From Artocarpus heterophyllus (lineage: Eukaryota; Streptophyta; Magnoliopsida; Rosales; Moraceae), in the NCBI GenBank assembly GCA_025403435.1, contig CM046345.1, forward strand, positions 12,647,430-12,711,429: 64,000 nt of DNA, written 5' to 3'. Position numbers and translations under genes: made by a program. Positions 1 to 12,600 of the stretch are shown in pieces (the stretch's first letter is position 1; every line of letters begins with the position of its first letter). Below the pieces are notes generated by a model. That model ran no database searches and was not told the DNA's origin. It saw nothing but the letters and a program-made list of their open reading frames with translations.

Positions 1-188
1 TCCGTGCTTGGTAATTGAGTCACTGACGTACAGATCACGTCTTCTCTTTATTGGTCTTCTTTTTTCTAGCCGCCTCGAAGGCAAATTGCTAAACCACTCG
101 GCCCTGCAGTTTTACTTTTTACACTCATCATCTTTCTTTTACACAGAGCAAAGAAAGCCGTTTTCTCATTCTTTTTTCCCCCAAAAAC
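1..188 (+). promoter_or_regulatory. upstream region and 5' leader of the TNL gene
   Basis: This stretch precedes the TIR start codon. It is pyrimidine-rich close to the ATG, and the start context AAAACATGGCT is good for a plant. I see no convincing TATA box, and the transcription start cannot be placed. The first 27 bases recur with a few changes at the right edge of the window (63972-64000), which suggests that this upstream region is duplicated in front of a neighbouring gene. Confidence 0.55.
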
Positions 189-673
189 ATGGCTGTTCTT
201 GCTTCTTCTTCTTCTTCTTCTTTTGTGATCAAGAATGAAGTTTTCGTCAGTTTTAGAGGAGACACTCGTAAAAATTTTACTAGTCATCTTTATGCTGCTT
301 TATGCCGGAAACAAATTCAAACCTACAGAGATGATGAAAATGTCAAGAGGGGGGATGAAATTTCACCTGCGCTTTCAAGAGCAATTGAGGAGTCGATGAT
401 TTCAATAGTCGTCTTCTCGAAAGAGTATGCTTCTTCCAGATGGTGCTTGGATGAGCTAGTGCACATACTCAAATGCAAGAAAGAAAGAGGGCAGATTGTT
501 TTACCAATCTTTTATGGCGTCGATCCGTCAGATGTTAGAAGACAAAAGGGGAGTTATGGTGATGCTTTTGCTACACATGAAAAACGTTTTGAGCATGACA
601 TGAAGAAAGTGAAGGAGTGGAGAGATGCTCTCACTGCAGCAGCTGATCTATCTGGCTTCCATTTACAAGATGA
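189..673 (+). CDS. TNL exon 1: TIR domain
   Basis: This exon encodes residues 1-161 plus two bases of the next codon. After a Ser-rich start come the TIR motifs [10 protein letters not shown] (21-30), SRWCLDEL (83-90) and [13 protein letters not shown] (105-117). Glu89 in WCLDEL corresponds to the catalytic glutamate of plant TIR NADases, so the enzyme site looks intact. The donor GTGAGT starts at 674. If intron 1 is not spliced, translation stops at a TGA (675-677) one base into the intron, giving a 162-aa TIR-only protein. The ATG at 189 is the first one in frame and has a good context. Confidence 0.9.
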
Positions 674-3600
674 GTGAGTGATAGCCTACCATTTTTTTTT
701 TCTTTTTTTCCCATTGAAAATGACTATAATATTTGATTATGCCTTATCAATAAGCTCCGTATTAAAAGGAAGCATCTAGATAATAAGTATGTATATATAT
801 ATATATATAGGTGCAGAGCTATAAAAATTGGTCCTATGCGAAGCGTATATTAATATTGCTGAGAATAACTAAGATATAGAAATTCATAGGACGGAACATA
901 ATTTTAAAAGATATGAGGTATAATTTTAGAAAAAATAAAATATAATTTTATAAAATTTTATATATAATATTAAAAAAAAAGTTTTAAATTCGTACCTAAC
1001 TCCGTCTTTATATATATTAATTTATTTTAGCTGGGGAGCTCTCTTTAACTAGATTGAGATATAGACGTTGCTGGATTGCTTTTTGATATAATTTCTTTAA
1101 TTTCGATCTGTTTGAATATCACTAAAATAGGTAACGATTTCTTACGCAGCCGTGTGTATGATATTTGTATACGTTATCAATGCGTAAGTTCTCTAAAAAA
1201 TTGTATTTAAAAAATAAAAGACTATACTAGTGAGAAATTATTCTTTCTCAATTCCTACAACTTTTACTGTTATAAAATAAAGATAGTCTCAAATTCGCTC
1301 TTCAAATTTTTTGATACTAATAATATTGTACTATTCAATAAAATAGTCAACACACTTAATAGGGATCGTCGTCTGACCCATTCAACACACTTAATGGATT
1401 TTATTATGTATTCATGACATGATTGTTTGAATAAACCATTTTTTTCTAACTTGTATGATCCAGTCAAGATGGATTTTTCTTTCTCTTTTTTTTTTCTTTT
1501 TTTTTTTTTTTTGTGGTGGGTTTAGCTAATAGGAGAAACAAACCTTTGACCGTTTAAGTGACTATTGTATCCTACCATCTCACATGACTTACTCCTCCAA
1601 AAATATAATACTTCCTTGAATTTTCCCCAAAAAAAAGGACGAAAAAAAATATAATTCTCTTTTTGACGAATGAAAATTTTATCCCATACTTTAGGTTACG
1701 TGTCATTATTACATTTTGCTACCCCACTAAGCGCTTTTCAAATCGAGAACGCTGCTTATACTTATTGGACTGTGGGGTGACAAAGCAACAAAGTAATTCA
1801 ATAATCGGACATTCCCGAAAGTATTTATCCCTACAAAGGCCAATTGATAGTGTTATTAGTGTTTATTCATTCCATATAGTGACAAAACAACAAAGTGATT
1901 CAATTTCAGCAAAACTTATAACATTTTACAATCTGATGTTATACTATCTGTATTTCATAGTTATATTATATTTTCTTGCATGTTACGCTTTTGTTATACA
2001 TTGATATCTTATATTGCAACTATTCGTAACTCAAATTTCTGCTTTCTTTGTTTAGTTCATTTTTCATCATCTCTGATGTATATGTACCTTGGTATCTAGT
2101 ATTGCATCTACTGCAACTCACTAGGTCATAACAAGTTTATATGTTCTCAAACTCGAAATACGAAGAAGTTATCCATTTATTATGGTTACGTTCCATTTTT
2201 TATGCTTTGGAAGATTTGCGGGGCCGCAAAAACCGTGAAAGTTTAATGTTTCCACAATAGTTAAGAAGTGTCATGGAAACCTTAGTTACCACAATGGAGT
2301 ATAAACCGCTGTGAAATCCCGCCTCATGATGAGGGATTCTAGAATTGATATCTTACCTTTGTGCTAACTTTCTACGATTCTTTTTAACTATCATGGAATC
2401 CATAGTTTCTAATACTGAGGAGTGCTTGCATTTCACGTTCTTATCTGCATTAGTTACCTTCTCTTTTGTGGACAAATTCACATGATATTTAATTACTTGT
2501 TTTATTATTCAAATAAGTCAAAGTTATTGTTGTGGGATATCTCAACGGCCTAGGACCACGTGGCAAAGAAGGCACAATGCGACCCAAGTGGGATCGAAGT
2601 CGAGATAACTATTAGAGCTCATCCATAGTAAAGGTCGAGATTAAAAAGGCCTCATGGTTATTGACCTTTAGTGCGCGCTCATTCCAAGACCAACAAAATA
2701 TGAGTAGGGTCGACAGTCGAGCCAATGCGCCTGTAAATGAGGCCACCTGCACAAGCCCAAGACACTTTTTAGGCACGTAGGGACATTGTATACACGTATA
2801 TGGGCTAACATAAAACACAAGAATTCCTATCTCCATTATCGTTTTTTTGGTTGCCCCTTTATAATGTCTTCGAGCTATAAAAAGTAGGTTAGGGAGGTGC
2901 GAGAGAAGGATCCTGATCCTAAAAATGCTATCGTGTATTTTTTCTTTAATTCATTGTGCATGTAACCTTGAAACACCAAAGAAATAAGAAACACTACAGT
3001 GGACATAGCTCATTTTGAGTGAACCACTATAAATCTTATGCGTCAATCTTTTTATTACTCAAATCTACTGCATCTACCATGAGTGATTGCAAGGATTATC
3101 ATTAGATTTAATGTTGACCACTTTCCAACATGAACAACTAGCACTAGAAGGAGGGCCTTCATTTCAAAAGAACAGACCTCAACATCACCGGATAATCAAG
3201 TAGCCATCATGGTAATAACACACACTAATCGCACTAGAACCAACACCAACTTTGTCACGCAAGGAGAAGCTAGATCAGTTAGAGGCAGCGAAGCAAAGAA
3301 GGGGAGGCAACCTTCAAGGATTGCCTTGTTGGAGTATAAAGTAGATGGAATGAGCGGATTGCTCGAGTAGATCTCGGCGGCCCTAGGTGGTCTTCAAGGC
3401 GGTAACCCCTCAAATGAAGACCTGAAAGACCTAAGGGAAACTTCTGGTAGCCAAAAAGGTGGCCAGGGTAACCCTGAGGGAATCAGAGAGACCAAGGGTG
3501 GCCAGTGATAGAAGGCCAATTCAAGAGGTAGCCAAGAATGAAGGAGAAAAAGTAAGCAAGCTCGGCTTCAAGGAGCCGGTCCTTCTAATCCACCCAAGCG

Positions 3601-6600
3601 AGAGGCAAGTCTACCTCTTCTCCTACCCAGACATGGTGTAAGACTAGAAGTATCCATGACTAGCACCACAGGAGACCTAAGGGATCACCTTAGGAAGAAG
3701 GATCTAAGGGACCACTTGTGAGAAAAAAGAGCTACATCCATGGCCAATGATCTCGACACAACTGACTAGCCAGCTGGGGACTAGCGAACAAATAATCAGC
3801 TAGTCGACCTTAGTGACATAGCTCAATAGGTGAACCAGCACATTCAGACCGTGCTACGCATCCCTGTGGATGAGGTAAAAAGATTGGCCAATCATATTGG
3901 AAACCTAAAGGAAAAGCTCGCCATACAACATGGTGAAGAAATAACCTATACAACCATATTCATGCCTTCCGTCATGGGAATACCTCTTTTGGAGAGGTTT
4001 AGGCCCCCGCAAATGACGCCATATAAAGGACTCACGGATCCACATGATCACATCCACATCTACGGGTCATACATGGAGCTCTACGGAGTACCCTAAGAAA
4101 TTATGTGCAGGGCTTTTAGCCAAACTTCCTCTGGATCAACAAGGAGATGGTTTAGAAATCTCCAGGCAGGAGGCATAACTTGCTTTCAAGAGTTGAAGGT
4201 GGCCTTCCTTAACTAATTTTTGGGTGTGAGATCTCTACCACCTGTGAAGGAGAAGTTGAGCTTCCTCACTTAAGGGCCGAGCGAGTCCCCCAAGGATTGG
4301 CTTGCAAGGTATACTAGAGAGGTAGTCGCTATGGGTAGAGTCTCGAAAGATGTTGCTCGTATGGGTCGCTGAGCAACATGCAAACTAACATTCCTTCTAG
4401 GGATGATCTCGACCATAGAGGTCCAAAAACATACCAAGAATTCTTAGAGAGGGCCAGAGGTTGCATCAACTAGGAGGAGGTTAGCCTTCAGGAAGTCAAT
4501 GAAAAGTAGCAGTAGTAGTGCATAGTACAAGGATGGAGGCAAAAGGAAAACAAATCTGCAAGGGCAAGAAGGCCCTAGGCTGCCTATTTATGACCCCTTG
4601 ATGAGTTAGGCAAGATGAGCGGTCATCATAGATAATGCTAAATGGTAGAGGCAAGAAGGTGGAAAGGGACGACCCCAACAAAGGTACGACACTTACCATG
4701 CTTTTACCGCATCCATCGATGACATTTATGATCAAATCAACGATAAACCCTATCTTCAGCGTCCTCCACCGATGAGATCAAGAATAGACAAGCGCAACCA
4801 GTCAAAGTATTACAGGTTCCACAGAGATGTGGGACACTGTACCAATGAATGTGCAAGCCTAAAAGACGAAATCAAGAGGCTCATTAGGGAAGGTCACTTG
4901 CAGGAATACAAGGCGGACAGTAACGGAAACCATGAGAGGGGAAACAGCCGACCAAGAAATAGGTGGAATAAGGCACCATGGTATGAAGCAGACCATCGAC
5001 CCAACGATGATAATGTGCCTATAGGCATGATTTGTACAATCTATAGGGGACCCTACCCCGATGGCGACTCTTAAAGGTCCCAAAAGAATTATACCTGAGA
5101 GGTGAAGGAAAGCTTTAAGGATAAATATTAGAATGTCTCGACGAGCAAGCCCACTAAGATGCCAAACTACAAGGGGGCAGAAATCACCTTCTCAAAGGTA
5201 GATGCACATGGAGTTCATTTTCCACACAACAATGCCCTGGTGGTCGAGGTGATGATTGGCAATTATACTATTTGCTGAATTTTGGTAGACAATGACAACT
5301 TAGTAGATATCATTTATTCAGATTATTTGTGCAAAATGGGAATCTCATTAGACTAGACAATGCTGAACTCTCATTTGCTATACAGGTTCACCGAAGATAG
5401 CATAATACTTGAAGGAACAATCACACTTTCCATCATGGTAGGAGATAAGCCAAAGGCAACAGCAATCATGTCTAGTTTCCTTATCACAAAAGGTAGGGAC
5501 CAGTACAATGCAGTTATAGGAAGGCCCACACTAAGAGCCTTAAAGGCTGCGACCTCCATTTATCACCAAAAAGTTAAGTTCCCTAGGCGAGATAAATAGG
5601 AATTAGTATGAGTCTAGGCAAACTTATTCCGACACCATCCATGCCTATGCCAACCCCAAGAGGATGGAGATAAGGATGGTGAGAAGCATGGTAGAAGACT
5701 TATACCTAAGGCTAGAAGAAGAAGTAACTAGTATAGAGCCTGCGGAGGATCAGGTGGAGATAAACGTAGACGAGGATGACCCCACAAAAGCCTTTACAAT
5801 TGGGTCAGGATTGAAGGATAGGAGGTAGAAGAACTTAAAGGCTCTCTCGGGCGAAACCTCACGTGTTTGCATGAACGTACAAGGACATGAAAGGAATTGA
5901 CCCTGAAGTTACCTACCACCGCCTTAATATTGACCCTGGCTATCCCTCAAAGAGGCAAAAGAGAAACCCTTGAATTAAGAAAGATATGAAGCCCTCAAGG
6001 AAGAGGTAGACAAGCTAGAAAAGAACAAGTTCATACGAGAATCGAGGTACCTAGATTGGATCTGGAACCTGTCCTCGTCAAGAAGCCCAATGTAAAGTGG
6101 AGGATATACATCGACTTCAGTGACCTGAATAAGGCATGCCTAAAAGACAGCTTTCCTGTAGCCTGGATAGACCACCTAGTCAATGCTATTGTGGGCCATG
6201 AACTGTTAAGCTTCATGAATGCCTATTTAGGTTATCTTAAATCCCTATGCACCCACGAGATCAAAAGGATACCTCTTTCGTTATCGATAGAGGGCTATAT
6301 TGCTACCTCATCATGCTATTTGAACAGAAGAATGCAGGGGTGGCATATCAGCGATTGTGAATGATTTGCCAAGCAGGTCGGGAAAACTATAGAGGTGTAT
6401 GTGGATGATATATTGGTGAAGGTGAAGTTCATGAAGGCAAGTTGCCAGATTGCTAATTTGGACAAGACATTCAAAATCTTAAGGAAGTATAGAATGAAAC
6501 TTAACCTTCTAAAATATGCCTTCGGTGTCGCGTTGGGGAAATTCTTAGAATTTATGGTAAGTAGGTAAGGGATTGAGGCAACCCTAAAACGATCTAGGCC

Positions 6601-9600
6601 TTGCTATATATGGAAGCCCCTAGAAAGCCTAAAGAGGTGCAGAGGCTTACAAGATGCGCGGTAGCGATGAGCTGCTGTGTCTCTAGGGTGATGGACAAGT
6701 GCTTTCCATTCTTTGATGTCTTAAAAGCAAGAAAACCTTTCGAATGGATGGCCAAGTATGATGATGCCTTCAAAAGTTTGAAGAGTTACCTTGGGAAACC
6801 ACTATTGTTGTCTAAAGTTCTGCTTGGTAGACCATACAAATTTACCTGGCTATATCACCTCATGTTGTAAGCTCTGTGTTGATCAAGCAAGAAGGCAAAA
6901 CCTAATTTTCAGTCTATTATGCCAGCAAATGATCGCTTGATGCGGAGACAAGAAACCCAAAGATGGAAAAGCTTACCTTAGCTTTGATCATGTCAATAAG
7001 GAAATTAAAAAGGTATTTCTTCAAGCATAAGGTGGTGGTGTTGACCAACTACCCCTTAAGGCAAGCCCTACAAAAGCCAAAAACCTCTTGGAGACTACTA
7101 AAATGGTTGGTCAAGTTAAGTTAATACAACGTAGAGTATAAGCCAATAATAGTGATCAAAGGGCAAGCCTACCTGACTTCATGGCAGAATTCATTGCATG
7201 ACCGAGTGCACCTGAACAAGAGACAACCTTAAGGGGGTAGAAGTTATATGTCGACGGCTTCTTAAATGAGCATGGGGTATGTGTAGGGGTAATGTTGGTA
7301 AGCCCCGAAAATCGCAAAATCACAGCGGTAGTAAGATTCAAGTTTAAAGCCTCCAACAATGAAGCCAAGTATAAGGCTCTGCTTGCAAGGCTAAGGCTTG
7401 TCTGCCACTTGGGAGTAGACCCTTTGAAGATATATAGTGACTTACAATTCGTTGTGAATCAAATCACAGACGAGTATAAGGCAAAGGATGAGACGATGCT
7501 TCAGTGCTTATAGAAGGTTAGGTATGAGTTATCCAAGTTACAGTCTTGGGAAATCAAGCAAATACAACGCACCAAAAATAGCAATGCAAACGCTTTAGCT
7601 CGCCTGGTAATGTCAAAGGACTCTAAGTTGCTGAGGGTCATTCCTATTGAAATCGTAGAAGTCCTAACCATCTAGAAGGAGACACTGGTAACCCCTCAGA
7701 TGATGACTCGGAAGACTTGAGGTGGCCAGTTGGTAGCCAAGATGGCAGTCGACAAGGAAACCAACATGACTAAGGGTGGCCGTAGAGCTTCCACATGGAT
7801 GGTGGACCCAAGAAACAGTTGTAATTCTAGTTGCAGGTTGGATCTTTATTTGAAGGTTGGATTTTTATGATCAAACAATGCCCTTGTTTGAGGCTAAGGC
7901 TGTTACTAGAGACTGGTCGCCAAGTTTACTCTCCATAGAGAGGTATATACAAGGAAATTCCCTCAAGCAAACACTTAGAAAATTTTTGCATTAGCACAAC
8001 AAAGGTCAACCTCCTAAATGGACATGATTAAAATATCAAAAGACAAGTAGACCAAAAGCATCTTGTATTTCATAAAGGAAGTCCAGTACAAGGGATTAAA
8101 AAAAATCCAGTTGGTCCTTAGACTCCTACTGTAGGTGGGGCTTCCTTATTTGTAGGTTGTGTCCCCTTGGCGGTTGCTGATGCTTACCAGTGAGTGGCAG
8201 TGGATTAACACCATGTGCGGCTATACACGTTGATCGGACGGCTCTTCCCTGCTCGTCTCAGCCTGCTTGGACATACCTGCAATAAGAGGAGAGATGCTTC
8301 AGAGGTAAAGGGGGCACCAATAAGGTACCAGACAAGGGCTCTCCAATGCTTAAGGAAAGCGTTGCTCAATAGAGAATGGGAGTTGGTTAGTTGTGAAGGA
8401 GCACGCTTGTCTCAAGCTACAATAAATGCACGTTATTTATAGGTCGCCACTTGAACTGGGTGTTAGATGAGTTTTGTCCACGACCCGTGTGTCACATCAA
8501 GGCTTGTTAGAAGGTAGGTGACATGTGTCATGGTCTTTGTCGGTGGATTGGCTTCCATTCGATGGCGAGATTGTGGCCATCTATTGGCTTCTTGTGGTGA
8601 ATGGTTGCTTGTTTGTAGGCTCTGATAATCCTACCCAAGCACGTGTCTAACCCGAGGAGGCAATCGTTTGCATCGTGGCCCGGAGGACCCTAAGGAGCAC
8701 GTTGGATAGACAAGCCGTGCGTATGAGGGTTCGAATTGCACTCCTAGTGAATGTTGCTGAGAACATTTACCGACCACCAGGAATCGATTCACTAGCAGAC
8801 GGCGCTGAGCTCGCCCCCAACAGTAGCCCCCCAGTGCACCTGGTCACTGCTCCACCAGATGGACTGCGCTGAGTAAGTAAGGTCGGCTTTTGGTTGGCCC
8901 TCATACAGCGTCCCAAGGTGACGGAAGATTAGAGGTCACACGATAAAGCTCAAAAGGACACGTGTCAATGCGTGATTGGATATCTCCTTGACGAGTGTAA
9001 TCATCGCACCTCTTTGTTTACAGTGGCTGAGTTTTGCGCTTGAGTCGCGGCTATAAATAGGAGTTAGCTTTCTATTATTTTAGCTTGTGAACACAGCAAG
9101 ACTTCATGACTTTTGAGTTTTAGCTTTCAATTTGTAGTTCATAACTTGAAGACTTTAGACTTTTCACAAGATTTTACAAACCTAAGAAGTATACTTAAAA
9201 ATGAACACTCTTAGTGACTCCCAGCATGTACACATCTCATGGTCGGACAACAGCACTGATAACGACCAGTCAATGACGGTCGAAGTCGACATTGAGGATG
9301 TGTCTTCGAAAGATGATGAGGCAGCCCCGACTGGCCGTGATCTTAAGGCTCAGTGCCAAGATGGCACCTGAGCTGTAATTCTTGGATATGATCGACGGGA
9401 GGCGCCCAGTTAGGCTGTGTAGGGCCGAAGACTCATGCACCAGGGTAGCAGCCACTGGCATGTCCCGAGTTATAGCCTGAGAGAGCGAGCTAACTTAGTG
9501 GCGGCCTCTAACATGTTGAGTACCTCGAGTCAAGGCGCCGGTGCTTCTGCCCTAGTCATGGGCTAGGTAACCGTGGATGCCTCCATCGGGGATCAACAAA

Positions 9601-12600
9601 CCGAGGACAAGGAACCCGAGGAAGCTGTTGCCGAAGAAGAGGATGTTGAGGAGAGGCTCATTGCCACCAGGGTTCAGGGTGTCATTGTATACAGGAGTTC
9701 TCGACTTGGCCAGACCTCTACGGCAAGTGCTAACGTAGTTTCGGTTTGATACACTGCGTCAGGAATATAGCATTCTGGACGACGTCGAGTTTGTTTTGCC
9801 CAGGCATAGAGACTCACCATTGAACCTGCCTATAGGCCACATTACCCTATACGTTGAGTTCTTCAAGGCCGAGCTCCATTTACCTTTTCATCCTTTTCTT
9901 TGTCAGGCACTAAACGATTTAAATGTGTGCCTTGCCTAACTCAACCCAAACTGTTACCGTTTGATGATCAGGATGTACATACTTTGGAGGTACTACTAGG
10001 TAACTGAAATGTCGTGGAGGCCTTCAAATAAGTATATAAGATGAAAAGGCTTCCCCAACAGTCCGGTTGGTATTACTTCACTGGCTTCAAGAAGGACTTC
10101 ATCTTGGGCAACCCCAACTCTGACAAGCTATAGAAGTTCGAGTGGTTCAATGTCGGGGGAATTACTTAGCCCGAGCTGATGAAGTAGTTCTCGAGGAGCA
10201 AGAAGTCCTGATCAAGTTCGAGTAGGGCCATGTCTGGTCGAAGAGACCATGGGCTTTGAGCAAGGTCATCGAGGCAACGGAGGATTTGTACAGCAAGTCG
10301 AGTCTACTTGGCAATGGTCCTTCTTCCTCCGAAAGACCAACCCCTCCCGTTACGATTGGTTTGGGGAGTCTAGCTCAATAAATTCCTGCCAAAATGTTCC
10401 TTTTGCCTGGTTGGCCTGGCAGGTTACAGTAACAAGGCCTAGCGCCATTGACATCCTAGGGCCGAGCACCAGCTGATCCAAGTGGCCGATGAGGGAGCCA
10501 TCATCATCTAGTTTCAAGAACTCGTTAAGTGGTTCCTTCACTCTAGGGCCACCCATGGTAGACGAGGACCTCGAGGATGTGATTCAACACTTCTATCAGT
10601 TGCACCAGCTCTAGATCGGCAATAAACACTAAGTTTTTTTTTGAATTTCTACCGAGCTCATCTTGACTTGGTGATTTCTTGTTGCAGATATGTTTTCCTA
10701 ACAGGTATCTAGAGAAGAACGGCAAAGGATGAAGGAGAACCTCCATTGTTCGAAAGGGAAAGGCATGGCTGGGTCCAAAAGAAAGAAGGCCTCAAGGGCC
10801 AAGCAACCTCTCACCCCCGAGCAACCCCCACTCAACCACAGGTGAGCAGGTCTAGCTGATCATTAAGACAGGACTGTCCACCCACGACAGTCCCCATTGT
10901 GCTGCCATAGCTGACAAATCCCCTAAGGAGATGTGCCACCACTCGGCGACTGATGGTCAAGACCATTGGTCATGAGGTCCTCGGGGAGGAGTTCTTTGAG
11001 AAGATGAAGGAGGAAAACTTCTCGGACTCCTTCTAAGCGGTGTTCCGTGCTTTGGTCTGGATAAGTTGATCCTAACCTTGAGCTCTCTGTCACTTTGCCT
11101 TTTTTCCTCTCTGTCCTAACCAATTTTCTATTTTAGGCTTGCTCCCTCGCAAAGATGGCATATATCATTGGGACGTGCGAGGTCGGCTTTGAAAGGTAGA
11201 AGGCCAAGAAGGCCAACTTCTAGAGAGACGAGGCTAAGAAAACACTAGAGTTGAAAGTCGCCGAGCTTGACCAGGCGAAGTCTGCCGTCACTTGAGCTGA
11301 GGAGGATACAAGGGTTGCCTAGGAAAAGGCAAACAAGGCTAGGGCCAAGGCCGACCAACTTTGGGCCGACCTATAGGCCGCCCGAGAGAAGCACGATCGC
11401 TTCATAAGGGAAGAGCTGCCCAGCTACCTAACCCAAGCGGTCGAGGAGTTCAAAGTGTCCATAAAGGATGGAGACAATTATTACCTTGAGATGACCAATT
11501 TGCTAGACCACTTGCTGGAGAAGCATCTCAAGGCTGCTACGTAGGACTGGTTGATTATAGTCAAGCCGGAGGCAGAGCAAGCAAATTGGGAGGCGATGGT
11601 AGATTTGGAAGCCGAGGATAGAGACGGTGAAAACAAGGACGCCAGGGGTGGGGCCCAGGATTAAGAATTTTTTGTAATTATTCTCTATCTAGGCTAGAAA
11701 GGTGTCCGATTACTTGTACCTCCAAGACAATTTAACATTTTATTTCTAATGAAATTTTATTTTCAATTTCCAAGTTTATTATTCCTCGGACATGAAATGT
11801 TAATTCCATTTTTTGGAAACAAGATGCCAATTTCATTTTTCCAAGTTGAATGTTCCTCATGGACAAACTTTCTTGGAAATGAAAAGCTAATCCTATTCTT
11901 CCCAAGTTAAAAGCTTCTCGAGAATGAATTTCTCGAATTAAAAGCTTCTTAAGAATGGAATGTCAATTTTATTTTTTCCGAGTTAAAAGCTTCTTAGATG
12001 AAGTTGACTACAATGACCCAGAAATGAAATTCTGATTTCATTTTTCCTAAGTTAAAAGCTTCTCGTGAATGAATTTCTCAAGTTAAAAACTTCTCAGGAT
12101 TGAAATGTCAATTTCATTTTCTTCGAGTTGAAAGCTTCGAGGGTGAGGTCAGCCAAAATGTCATGTAGTACTCTAGTACCCTATAGCCCCCCCATTGACT
12201 TGTTTAAGTTTAGTTGAACTTTTACAAGTCTAATTATGGTCGAAAGTTATGTTCCTAAAATCGCTGTTGTGTGAGGACAACTCTTGGCCAGGTCATCTAT
12301 ATGGCGGACTAGTGTTTCAAGCCCACTCGTGGTCGGTATCGTGCTAACTAGCACCCCAGTCCAGTTTTTAGGATGACTTTCCCTCTTCGAGAGTTGTAGT
12401 CAAGTCCCCTGGGTGGGAGTTAGGTTGGCCTTTCCTCTTCGGGGATTATGGCCTTTTTATTAGAATTGCTCAAAGGAGTTCTTTAAAATGGGTATTTTCA
12501 TTAATATTTCTTTTTACAACTTGGCTCTGCTTAGCAGGCCTCATTATAAAAGAATGTAGCCAAAGAGCAAAAAAGGAGTTCTAGCCCTTGTTAGCAAAAG

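Noticed and set aside
66..287. ORF antisense to the TIR exon start
   Set aside because: It is a shadow of the TIR coding sequence and its Ser-codon repeat.
8215..8872. Short + strand ORFs at 8215-8442 and 8675-8872
   Set aside because: They lie within the B LTR, and the homologous right LTR does not keep the frames.
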